Shown here piece by piece: positions 15,983 through 21,207 of a DNA stretch of 24,030 bases. Origin of the DNA: a virus; IMG/VR virus record IMGVR_UViG_3300034062_003835, positions 1 to 24,030 of that record; one strand, given 5' to 3'. The translations under genes and the position numbers were made by a program. The notes under the pieces were generated by a model. The model did no database searches. It worked only from the letters and a program-made list of their open reading frames with translations, and was not told the DNA's origin. The stretch's first letter is position 1. Each line of letters starts with the position of its first letter.

Positions 15983-16056
15983 GGCCATACCCAAAGGTAC
16001 AAAAAAAGCGGGGCTGTTACACCCCGCCAAAACGCATAAAACAAAACAAAAACCAT
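15979..16056 (-). CDS. Possible 25-aa hydrophobic leader peptide
   Basis: A tiny frame starting MVFVLFYAFWRG and ending LYLWVWP spans the terminator-like hairpin at 16001-16027. Its TGA overlaps the ATG of the tail completion gene as ATGA. It could be a leader peptide, a very small membrane peptide, or chance. Translation through the hairpin would prevent its folding, so an attenuation-type arrangement is conceivable. Confidence 0.25.
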   Translation of the reverse strand: MVFVLFYAFWRGVTAPLFLYLWVWP

Positions 16057-16071
16057 GAACACCCAAAGGTA
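15989..16071 (-). repeat. Exact 11-bp direct repeat TACCTTTGGGT, copies 72 bases apart
   Basis: TACCTTTGGGT occurs on the minus strand at 16071-16061 and again at 15999-15989. Each copy includes a TAnnTTTG box and each is followed shortly by an ATG (16056 and 15988/15982). The terminator-like hairpin lies between them. The pair may be a duplicated promoter or start region. Confidence 0.6.
16001..16027 (-). terminator. Terminator-like hairpin with the motif TGTAACAG as its loop
   Basis: The minus strand has a perfect 6-bp stem, GCGGGG/CCCCGC (16027-16022 with 16013-16008), followed by seven T residues (16007-16001). It has the form of a rho-independent terminator after the gene ending at 16073. 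The 8-base loop is exactly TGTAACAG, the motif of the 20444-20812 array. Confidence 0.75.
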
Positions 16072-16072
16072 A

Positions 16073-16357
16073 CTATTTTTTTAATGCTGCCCTGCGACTT
16101 ATGATTAGTTCGTTTTCCAAGAACAGGGTGTACTCAATAAAACAAAAGTCGTCCTGAATGTCCAGCCGCGATATACTTGAAAATAGCCGCCTAATTTGAG
16201 CGTTGCTTATCTTGGTTTCGGTCGTGGCTTTGTGTTCCAGCCATGCGCAATACACCACCAGCTTGTCCAGCGCACCTATCCGCGTTTCCTTATGGAAGTC
16301 CTGCCGCAGCTTCTTACGCTCGGCGTAGTTTTCGCTTAGCAAAGTGTACCTATTCAT
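16073..16357 (-). CDS. Small helical hypothetical protein
   Basis: A 94-aa, strongly helical, charged protein (ENYAERKKLRQDFHKETR early; TKISNAQIRRLFSSISRL in the middle). I do not recognise the family. Its ATG lies inside the last codons of the DUF3310 gene (8-base overlap), so the two are coupled. The stop is followed by the leader and terminator at 16001-16071. It may be a regulatory or accessory protein, but nothing in the sequence decides this. Confidence 0.65.
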   Translation of the reverse strand: MNRYTLLSENYAERKKLRQDFHKETRIGALDKLVVYCAWLEHKATTETKISNAQIRRLFSSISRLDIQDDFCFIEYTLFLENELIISRRAALKK

Positions 16358-16559
16358 TTTCGCGGTTTTGAATTTCGCGATTTAAATACCATGCAGCTTT
16401 GCGTAGGTCTTCCAGCGTTTCGCCCTTTTTTCCGGCACGGGAAAGGTACTTAACCACATTGCCAAGGTTAAAGCCTAAATCCCATGCTTCGATAACCTTA
16501 ATCGCTTCGTATGGGTTTTCGCCGCCGCCGTAGTGGTTAGGGTGGTTTACTTGTTCCAT
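16350..16559 (-). CDS. DUF3310 family protein
   Basis: A 69-aa protein matching the DUF3310 signature almost end to end: VNHPNHYGGGENPYEAIKVI, then EAWDLGFNLGNVVKYLSRAG, then LEDLRKAAWYLNREI. The family is very common in phages and is sometimes fused to nucleotide-metabolism enzymes, but its biochemical role is unproved. The ATG at 16559 lies one base after the stop of the upstream gene. Short length is normal for the stand-alone form. Confidence 0.9.
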   Translation of the reverse strand: MEQVNHPNHYGGGENPYEAIKVIEAWDLGFNLGNVVKYLSRAGKKGETLEDLRKAAWYLNREIQNRENE

Positions 16560-16560
16560 G

Positions 16561-17169
16561 TTAAAGGTTTTCGATTTCGGTTTTAACCTCGCTCCAATAA
16601 AAAATGTCTTCCAACTGGCTTGGGTTTAATGCCTCCAGCACTTCGTTAGCCGCTTGTCTTGCACAAGACTTAGCAATGGAAATATCGGTGTCGGTGGTTA
16701 GCGTGTAAAACTTGGTGATTAATTGCTTTGCTTTTTCTTTCGGTGTCATGTTTTTGGTGTTGGGTTTGTATGAGGGTTGCGATAAATTTTTTAAAATCAA
16801 TTCAAACACTTCATGGCTTTCATTTTCTGCCCAACTAATTATTTCTTCTTCCAAGTCCATGTTGTAATTGTGCTTCTCTAATGAATGGTGCATAAGTTCG
16901 TGAAATACACCTCCATAGGTTTCATAGTTATCTGCACACCTTTGAAGATTAATAAATACAAATCTTTCATCTCTAAACTTGTAGTCTTTGTCATCTTTAG
17001 GTACATAATTAGCCAATCCCCAAATGTAGGCATCATCCTTAGTATTTTGATAAATCATGCAGTCTTTGTTTTTCAACCCATGCATTTCTTCAACACCAAA
17101 GTGTGCAAAGATTTCACAAGGATTTTCACCTAATAAAAGCGTATAAGTATCTCTTTTTATTTCTATCAT
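16561..17169 (-). CDS. HExxH metallopeptidase-like domain fused to a small phage helical domain
   Basis: A 202-aa protein from the ATG at 17169. An upstream GTG at 17226 would give 221 aa but overlaps a promoter-like sequence. Residues about 1-130 contain GGVFHELMHHSLEKH: an HExxH zinc motif, with acidic residues of LEEEIISWAEN about 15-25 residues later that could supply the third ligand as in ImmA/IrrE-type peptidases. From about residue 141 (MTPKEKAKQLITKFY ... YWSEVKTEIENL) it matches a small stand-alone protein common in Bacteroidetes phages. The first part is clearly more AT-rich than the second, suggesting that a foreign domain joined a resident gene. Active peptidase or antirepressor-cleaving roles are conjecture. 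Confidence 0.65.
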   Translation of the reverse strand: MIEIKRDTYTLLLGENPCEIFAHFGVEEMHGLKNKDCMIYQNTKDDAYIWGLANYVPKDDKDYKFRDERFVFINLQRCADNYETYGGVFHELMHHSLEKHNYNMDLEEEIISWAENESHEVFELILKNLSQPSYKPNTKNMTPKEKAKQLITKFYTLTTDTDISIAKSCARQAANEVLEALNPSQLEDIFYWSEVKTEIENL

Positions 17170-17183
17170 ATAATTAAAACATG

Positions 17184-17213
17184 ATATAACAGCACATACG
17201 CTCGATTTGTCAA
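17184..17213 (-). promoter_or_regulatory. Sigma-70-like promoter sequence
   Basis: On the minus strand TTGACA (17213-17208) is followed by 18 bases and TTATAT (17189-17184), 14 bases before the ATG at 17169. This resembles a Proteobacteria or Firmicutes promoter and not the TAnnTTTG type seen elsewhere. It stands before the AT-rich peptidase-like domain and may have come with it. It could also be chance in AT-rich DNA. Confidence 0.3.
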
Positions 17214-17244
17214 TATTTTGTGTCACTTTTGTGTCTGCGGCACG

Positions 17245-17514
17245 TTACTTCGGATTCCACATCCACATTATACCTGCGACCACGCCTGCAACTAAACAAC
17301 ACAAAGCCAACACAACCGCCTGCCAACCTAAGACCGCCGTGCGCTGCTCTATCGTGGCCTTGTTGCTGTGCTGCTCAACCCACCTAACCACATTATCCGT
17401 AGCCGTGCAGCGCATCTGCAACCGCCCGTATTCATCTACCCAATACTTTAGCTGCGCTCTTCCGCTGGTGTCCTGCTTTACCACAAAACGCTCGCGAAGT
17501 TCCTTAAAAACCAA
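17245..17514 (-). CDS. Spanin- or Rz-like single-span membrane protein, start unclear
   Basis: The product has about 89 aa from a TTG at 17514. A soluble part (FKELRERFVVKQDTSGRAQL; later EQHSNKATIEQRTAVLGW) precedes one C-terminal membrane span (VVLALCCLVAGVVAGIMWMW). The protein pattern continues upstream of the TTG in the same frame (RDTLHLRDTL) until a TGA, with no ATG available. An ATG at 17551 lies in a different phase and would need a shift. The upstream repeats of RDTL are typical of Bacteroidetes phage spanin-like proteins, which normally have a signal or lipobox before them. The N-terminus therefore seems lost or frameshifted, next to the tRNA-like gene. Lysis function is inferred only from style. 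Confidence 0.5.
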   Translation of the reverse strand: MVFKELRERFVVKQDTSGRAQLKYWVDEYGRLQMRCTATDNVVRWVEQHSNKATIEQRTAVLGWQAVVLALCCLVAGVVAGIMWMWNPK

Positions 17515-17570
17515 GGTATCGCGCAGGTGCAGTGTATCGCGTGTATTTCATGGTTTGCGTTTTTAAAAAG

Positions 17571-17662
17571 TAGTCAGGACAGGACTCGAACCTGTAGACA
17601 AGGCATCTCACCTATATGGGCTGGCGTTGCTACCATGCGTTTACCAATTTCGCCACCTGACT
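17571..17662 (-). tRNA. Leu-type tRNA-like gene with abnormal anticodon region
   Basis: The minus strand carries a perfect 7-bp acceptor stem AGTCAGG/CCTGACT with A as discriminator, a Leu-type D arm (TGGCGAAATTGGTAAACGC) and a perfect T arm (ACAGG-TTCGAGT-CCTGT). Length is 92 bases without CCA. The 40 bases between the D and T arms contain no 5-bp stem with 7-base loop, so an anticodon cannot be assigned. Two 3-bp hairpins (TGG/CCA and AGG/CCT) are the best there. A Leu identity fits the D arm and A73. It may be a degenerate tRNA, a tRNA-like element or an attachment site. Confidence 0.6.
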
Positions 17663-17733
17663 ATGTAAACTCCACCATTGCTGGCAAAGTCAATCCAACA
17701 GTACTAGCATTGGAGGGGTACTCTGCGAAATTA

Positions 17734-17763
17734 AACCATTTCGTTGGTATCACCAAAATGGTT
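17734..17763. other. Imperfect stem-loop after the terminase gene
   Basis: AACCATT pairs with AATGGTT on the outside and TTGGT with ACCAA on the inside, around a 3-base loop, with a small unpaired step. It lies 18 bases after the terminase stop and before the tRNA-like gene. There is no strong T-tract, so it may be a processing signal or weak terminator. Confidence 0.35.
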
Positions 17764-17780
17764 AACACCTTTTAACACGC

Positions 17781-19097
17781 TCACCGCTCAACCCACCCCG
17801 CATTGTTGGCCTGCAAGTCGTACCTAAGCGCGTCCAACGCATCCGCGCGCTGATGCACATTCGCCCGGCTGCTCTTGTCTATCTCTGCCCCGTTTTTCGC
17901 CTTCACAAACTCGCAATCCATTATCAACGTGGCACACTTCGAGCTTATCTTAATATCCGGAAACTTCGCAAATATCGCATTGCACAACCGCCTGCTTTCA
18001 ACCAATGGCGGATTTGACGACGGCACGTTCATTTTATTGTACCCCACCCGTAAGTACTGCGCTACCTCAGTCCAATAATTCACGCCCGGCCGACTTATCA
18101 CCGACTGCGCCCGCCCGCTGGCATCGCCTGTAACATAGTATAAATTCCGCTCCGCCGCTTGGGGTGTCCGCCTACGGATTTCCTCGCATAAGGCTTGGAT
18201 ATACGTTCTGCTGCCAACTTCTGTGTCCCTTAACACTACCTCGTCGAAATAATGCACCCATGCCTGTCTACCACCGCCGCCGCGCTGCGCTAAAACCGCG
18301 ACAAATGGCGATACGTTGAAGTCAATGGACACGTAAACGGGTAGGTCCGGCACATACTCAACCTTACCCACGTGCCGCGTCCGGTCAAAAGCATAAAGCC
18401 AATTTCGCCCCGACATGGTTACACGCTTGGCCAATACCTCCCTGTCAAACCAAAGGTCATCATATCGCTCCCTTAGCCCCTCCACGTAACCTTCAGGCAG
18501 GTTCGCCGCATTGTCGTAGGTAGTGCTTATCACATGGGGTATCGGGTTTTCCCCATAAATAAGGTTGTCCATTCCGGGGTTATTCGCAGGCGGTGTCATT
18601 GTCCATAGCGTGTTTGGGGTCGCGCTGCCCGACATACGCCCAAGCACCACGTTTAGGCTCTCAACAGGTGCGTCCTGTACCTCATCCCCCCAGCACCAGC
18701 CTAACTCAATACCGCGGATCATTGTTTCAATACTAAACACAATGACCTGCGCACCATTGGCAAACGACCAAACGCCGTCGTGCCTATCGAACTTGGACTT
18801 GTAGCCGAAAAACCTTTCGGGGTCTTTTCCGGTAACGTAATACACGCCTCTATGCAGGCCATAATAATCCAGCACCTTTATGAACTCCGACAAGGTTGCT
18901 TGGTTCAACTGCTTGTTAGTATTCGAGAATATCCCGCCCTTTTCGTTTGGGCGCGACAGGATGTTACGCAAAGCCCAATGACTGCCCGTTATCGTCTTAC
19001 CTCCCCTAATCCCCCCAACAAACGCAAAAAGCCTATACTTTAGGCTTTCGGTTAAGGTTTCATTCTGCTTAAGGTTTAGTATAAGGTCATTCAGCAT
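17781..19097 (-). CDS. terL: Terminase large subunit
   Basis: A 438-aa DNA-packaging motor and nuclease, of usual family length. The N-terminal ATPase has Walker A GGIRGGKT (28-35) and Walker B WCWGDE (134-139; D138, E139), with a coupling-type SGSATPNTLWTMTPP segment after it. The C-terminal RNase H-like nuclease has acidic residues at D259 (VSIDFNVSP), D325 (TGDASGR) and D419/D422 (HQRADALDALRY). All key residues are present, so the protein looks active. The start overlaps the end of the small-subunit candidate by 11 bases. It would dock on a portal, whose gene is not in this window. Confidence 0.97.
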   Translation of the reverse strand: MLNDLILNLKQNETLTESLKYRLFAFVGGIRGGKTITGSHWALRNILSRPNEKGGIFSNTNKQLNQATLSEFIKVLDYYGLHRGVYYVTGKDPERFFGYKSKFDRHDGVWSFANGAQVIVFSIETMIRGIELGWCWGDEVQDAPVESLNVVLGRMSGSATPNTLWTMTPPANNPGMDNLIYGENPIPHVISTTYDNAANLPEGYVEGLRERYDDLWFDREVLAKRVTMSGRNWLYAFDRTRHVGKVEYVPDLPVYVSIDFNVSPFVAVLAQRGGGGRQAWVHYFDEVVLRDTEVGSRTYIQALCEEIRRRTPQAAERNLYYVTGDASGRAQSVISRPGVNYWTEVAQYLRVGYNKMNVPSSNPPLVESRRLCNAIFAKFPDIKISSKCATLIMDCEFVKAKNGAEIDKSSRANVHQRADALDALRYDLQANNAGWVER

Positions 19098-19437
19098 TCG
19101 GCGCGTGTACTTTAAAAATGATTTCGCTTGGCATCTTGGCTCGGTCAGCGTTGGGGTTTAGCCCGTCTACCTCCAACATATCTACCAATGTCCTTGCAGC
19201 GGTTACGCGTGCCAATTCCGAACGGCCGCGCTCGGTTACAAATCTCAATGTGTTCTTAGCGCGTTCCCTGTCGGTTAGTAAATGGTCTTCCCATACGCCC
19301 GGCTCGGACTTCAATAAGGCAACCAATTCAGAAATAGAACAAGGGCCACCCTTTGCTGCCGTCCTCCCAGCGGCTGCAATCAGGTCGCCCTTGCATACTG
19401 CCGACCACACTATGGCATAAGCCTCACGCGCGGTCAT
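19087..19437 (-). CDS. terS: Putative terminase small subunit
   Basis: A 116-aa protein directly before terL, overlapping it by 11 bases. It is helical, with DRERAKNTLRFVTERGRSELARVTAARTLVDML in the centre and a short C-terminal strand (EIIFKVH), an outline compatible with small terminases that bind the packaging site and oligomerise. No classical helix-turn-helix is obvious, and the call depends mainly on position. It follows the SSB-tail protein by only 5 bases. Confidence 0.6.
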   Translation of the reverse strand: MTAREAYAIVWSAVCKGDLIAAAGRTAAKGGPCSISELVALLKSEPGVWEDHLLTDRERAKNTLRFVTERGRSELARVTAARTLVDMLEVDGLNPNADRAKMPSEIIFKVHAPNAE

Positions 19438-19442
19438 ATTCT

Positions 19443-19802
19443 TTAAAATGGTAATCCCCCGTCATCCACCACTTGGGCGGTTACTACCGCATCATGGATG
19501 TACTCGTTACGCTTGTCCACCACGGGTGCCTGTGCAGGCGCGGCGGCATCCTTCACGTAAGTATTTAGCTTCAATGTGTGAGTGCTGTACTTGCCCGGCT
19601 CTTTCATGGGGATAGCTTCAAGTTTTAAAACTTTGTGGGTAACACCCGCCTTGTCCGTCCATTCGCGGATTTGTGCTTCGCTTTGACCTTGTGCGGCCTC
19701 TCCCAAAATTGCCCTTAAATCGGTCAGGTCAAGCTCAATGCTTACCACCTGACCAATTTTCGTTTGTCTGATTGCGGCTTGCCCGCAGTACATTTTTGCC
19801 AT
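19443..19802 (-). CDS. Protein with SSB-like acidic C-terminal tail
   Basis: A 119-aa protein. The body is beta-rich (MYCGQAAIRQTKIGQVVSIE; TYVKDAAAP later). A flexible P/A/V-rich linker ends in VVDDGGLPF. An acidic tail finishing in L/I-P-F is the hallmark of bacterial single-stranded DNA binding proteins (DDDIPF in E. coli), used to recruit replication and repair partners. The body does not show a clear OB-fold signature that I can confirm, so it may be a divergent SSB or another protein borrowing the tail. It lies between the VRR-NUC nuclease group and the terminase genes. Confidence 0.55.
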   Translation of the reverse strand: MAKMYCGQAAIRQTKIGQVVSIELDLTDLRAILGEAAQGQSEAQIREWTDKAGVTHKVLKLEAIPMKEPGKYSTHTLKLNTYVKDAAAPAQAPVVDKRNEYIHDAVVTAQVVDDGGLPF

Positions 19803-19825
19803 GATTTCGTGTGTTTCGGTTTATA

Positions 19826-20047
19826 TTAGTTGGAAACAAAGTTAAGGTTTTTTACTTTGCGTACCAAGGTTTCTTTAAAATTCCATTCCAGCATGAAGCC
19901 AGCGTGAGCCAGCACCCCCGTTTCCTGCGCGTGCCTCATGGCCGCGTCTATCTCTTCGCTGCTTACCTTGTACCAATGGTCAAACTCCATCGCCTCGATG
20001 TTTCTTAAACCCTTTTGGTAGGCTTCAACGCTTATTTCTTCATCCAT
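19826..20047 (-). CDS. Small hypothetical protein
   Basis: A 73-aa acidic protein beginning MDEEISVEAYQKGLRNIEAM and containing VSSEEIDAAMRHAQETGVLA. The ATG at 20047 overlaps the last 16 bases of the nuclease gene; a longer frame to 20116 would overlap it by 85 bases and is rejected. Family unknown. It is coupled to the nuclease, so a partner or accessory role is possible but not shown. Confidence 0.6.
   Translation of the reverse strand: MDEEISVEAYQKGLRNIEAMEFDHWYKVSSEEIDAAMRHAQETGVLAHAGFMLEWNFKETLVRKVKNLNFVSN
19837..19867 (-). promoter_or_regulatory. Weak internal promoter-like sequence
   Basis: Minus-strand TTGG (19867-19864), 19 bases, then TAACTTTG (19844-19837) approximates the Bacteroidetes promoter. 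It overlaps the end of the 73-aa gene and precedes the SSB-tail gene at 19802 with a leader of about 28 bases. One mismatch in the -33 box and its location in coding sequence leave it uncertain. Confidence 0.25.
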
Positions 20048-20376
20048 GGGGATATGACTTTTTGAAAATCCTCTAACGAATATACGACATGGATTTGAGT
20101 TCCCCTCGCACCCCAAAAGCGATTTAAGTTTTTTTGACTTTGGGATAGCCTCCCGCCGGGTGCTTTCACCTCAATCGGCACAAAGTAATTAAAGCCGATA
20201 TGCACGATTAAATCGGGTGCGCCGGGCATCAACCCTAACGCCGCCATTCTTCCGGCCTCCTGTGCGCTCCTTTTGCCCTCATTTGGGATGTGGATGAGGT
20301 CAGCTGCTCTCGCTGGGTAGGTAGTCTGCCACCACTTGACTATTTCCGCTTGGATGTGGTCTTCTTGCCTTTTCAT
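20032..20376 (-). CDS. VRR-NUC domain nuclease
   Basis: A 114-aa single-domain nuclease. The family signature is clear: HIPNEGKRS (29-37), then GLMPGAPDLIV (48-58) and IEVKAPGGRLSQSQ (68-81). The PD...ExK catalytic set is D55, E69 and K71, with Q81 as the usual following glutamine. Stand-alone viral VRR-NUC proteins of this length are common and are thought to cut branched or flapped DNA in replication, recombination or packaging. It is the first gene after the TGTAACAG array, so it probably begins the second transcription unit. No TAnnTTTG box was found at the usual distance from its ATG. Confidence 0.9.
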   Translation of the reverse strand: MKRQEDHIQAEIVKWWQTTYPARAADLIHIPNEGKRSAQEAGRMAALGLMPGAPDLIVHIGFNYFVPIEVKAPGGRLSQSQKNLNRFWGARGTQIHVVYSLEDFQKVISPWMKK

Positions 20377-20453
20377 AAACTATGCGTTATTTTCGGTTTT
20401 TGTTCGGCCACCAAATAAAACAAATTTTTCCATTCCACCAAATTGTAACAGAT

Positions 20454-20480
20454 TGTAACAGATAAAAAAAATCTGTTACA
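20454..20480. repeat. Inverted motif pair 1
   Basis: Perfect 10-bp arms TGTAACAGAT (20454-20463) and ATCTGTTACA (20471-20480) around seven A residues. A further direct copy of the 10-mer abuts it on the left (20444-20453). Confidence 0.85.
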
Positions 20481-20563
20481 GCCTACAACCCCCGTCTTTA
20501 CTATATAATATAATACTCTGTAACAGGTAACAGAAAAAAGTATTAAAGGTTATATGAAAAGGG

Positions 20564-20582
20564 TTACAACTATATGTTGTAA
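20564..20582. repeat. Perfect 7-bp inverted repeat
   Basis: TTACAAC (20564-20570) and GTTGTAA (20576-20582) flank TATAT. The arms share the core TTACA/TGTAA with the 8-mer array but in the reverse arrangement. It lies in the AT-rich stretch and could be a hairpin or a degenerate binding site. Confidence 0.6.
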
Positions 20583-20720
20583 GATATATACTCTAATAGA
20601 CTTTTAATAATAAATGGTAAAATTTGGTACTTTCAATACCCCTATTTTTTATATAGTTTTTGAAATGTCGATATCTGTTACAGAAACGCGGGAAACGCCC
20701 GTGGGAGTAGGGCTGTAGCG

Positions 20721-20747
20721 TGTAACAGTGAAAAAATATCTGTTACA
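20721..20747. repeat. Inverted motif pair 2
   Basis: TGTAACAG (20721-20728) and CTGTTACA (20740-20747) flank an 11-base A/T-rich spacer. The centre lies about 64 bases from that of pair 3, close to six helical turns. Confidence 0.85.
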
Positions 20748-20784
20748 AAACCCTTGTAACGCATTGAGGCTGCGGGGCTTGGAG

Positions 20785-20812
20785 TGTAACAGTAAAAAAA
20801 CACACTGTTACA
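20785..20812. repeat. Inverted motif pair 3
   Basis: Perfect 9-bp arms TGTAACAGT (20785-20793) and ACTGTTACA (20804-20812) flank a 10-base spacer beginning with seven A residues. The layout is the same as in pairs 1 and 2. Confidence 0.85.
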
Positions 20813-20816
20813 AACT

Positions 20817-20908
20817 TTTATCGGAAAAAAGCGGGGTAAAATATGGCGGAAAATGGGCGTAAAAGGCTGTGGTGCAATGGTTTGCGATTGGCAATTTATC
20901 GGAAAAAA
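20817..20908 (+). repeat. 14-bp direct repeat
   Basis: TTTATCGGAAAAAA occurs at 20817-20830 and again at 20895-20908, each followed by a GCGG within two bases. The second copy lies inside the doubtful plus-strand frame, which argues that the area is control sequence and not coding. Confidence 0.6.
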
Positions 20909-21113
20909 CGCGGTGGTGTGTAAATTTAAAATTGACAAAAACAGGCTGTTGAAAAAAAATGAAAAAAAGTGCAAAAATCGTTTGAAACTTTCACCGAAAA
21001 TACAGGGGTTGGATATGCACCCCCTAAAAGTTGTAACCATTACCCATAAAACGAGTAAGCAAAATAGGGCTATTATAAGCCGGGTTTATGGGTTGCTGGC
21101 AAAAGATAAATAA
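20853..21113 (+). CDS. Doubtful 86-aa plus-strand ORF
   Basis: A frame beginning MGVKGCGAMVCDWQF, with a K-rich middle from homopolymer A tracts and a more protein-like end (VVTITHKTSKQNRAIISRVY). It faces against all nearby genes and has no promoter-like box or clear ribosome site. It includes one copy of the 14-bp direct repeat. The K-rich part could simply reflect A-rich noncoding DNA. I list it because nothing else fills the space; a small DNA-binding regulator acting on the nearby array is imaginable but unsupported. Confidence 0.2.
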   Translation: MGVKGCGAMVCDWQFIGKNAVVCKFKIDKNRLLKKNEKKCKNRLKLSPKIQGLDMHPLKVVTITHKTSKQNRAIISRVYGLLAKDK

Positions 21114-21162
21114 AACTTATATGTGGCGAGGCGTGCCAAAGGGTAAACTATATTATAGGCCA

Positions 21163-21186
21163 CAAAAAAGCCCCATTGAAGGGGCT
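21163..21186 (-). terminator. Rho-independent terminator after the methyltransferase gene
   Basis: On the minus strand AGCCCC (21186-21181), a 6-base loop and GGGGCT (21174-21169) form a perfect GC-rich stem followed by T residues. It lies 22 bases past the stop at 21208 and ends the replication/modification unit. There is no T-tract on the plus strand. Confidence 0.85.
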
Positions 21187-21207
21187 GGAAAGTGGGGGTG
21201 GGGTGGG

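Larger units (their letters stand above)
20444..20812. repeat. Array of nine exact TGTAACAG motifs in both orientations
   Basis: Exact 8-mers on the plus strand at 20444, 20454, 20519, 20721 and 20785, and on the minus strand (as CTGTTACA) at 20473, 20675, 20740 and 20805. Near copies occur at 20526-20533 (GGTAACAG) and 20754-20761. The first two form a perfect tandem of the 10-mer TGTAACAGAT. Six motifs form three inverted pairs with A-rich spacers of 11, 11 and 12 bases. By eye the only other exact copy in the window is the terminator loop at 16014-16021. Confidence 0.85.
20377..21207. other. 830-base intergenic control region / candidate origin
   Basis: This is the only long gap without a convincing gene. 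In order it holds: the TGTAACAG motif array (20444-20812); a very AT-rich stretch (about 20490-20670); a 7-bp perfect hairpin (20564-20582); a 14-bp direct repeat (20817-20908); a doubtful 86-aa plus-strand frame (20853-21113); and the terminator of the upstream unit (21163-21186). It separates the replication/modification unit from the packaging unit. Clustered sites plus AT-rich DNA next to replication genes would suit an origin; position before the next unit would suit an operator region. Confidence 0.6.

Noticed and set aside
15416-16066. Tail completion gene starting at 16066 (216 aa)
   Set aside because: The extra 28 residues cross the terminator hairpin and read as hydrophobic, cysteine-rich filler; the ATG at 15982 is a better start.
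20444-20812. The repeat array as a CRISPR
   Set aside because: Units are only 8-10 bases, occur in both orientations and have irregular spacing with A-rich spacers; no cas genes are near.
20454-20812. The inverted motif pairs as ordinary terminators
   Set aside because: Stems are AT-rich with 7-11 base loops and lack following T-tracts in a consistent direction; they repeat without genes between them.
20678-21040. A 120-aa minus-strand frame in the intergenic region
   Set aside because: F/S/L-rich translation produced by T-rich DNA, overlapping repeats and the other-strand frame; no protein-like pattern.
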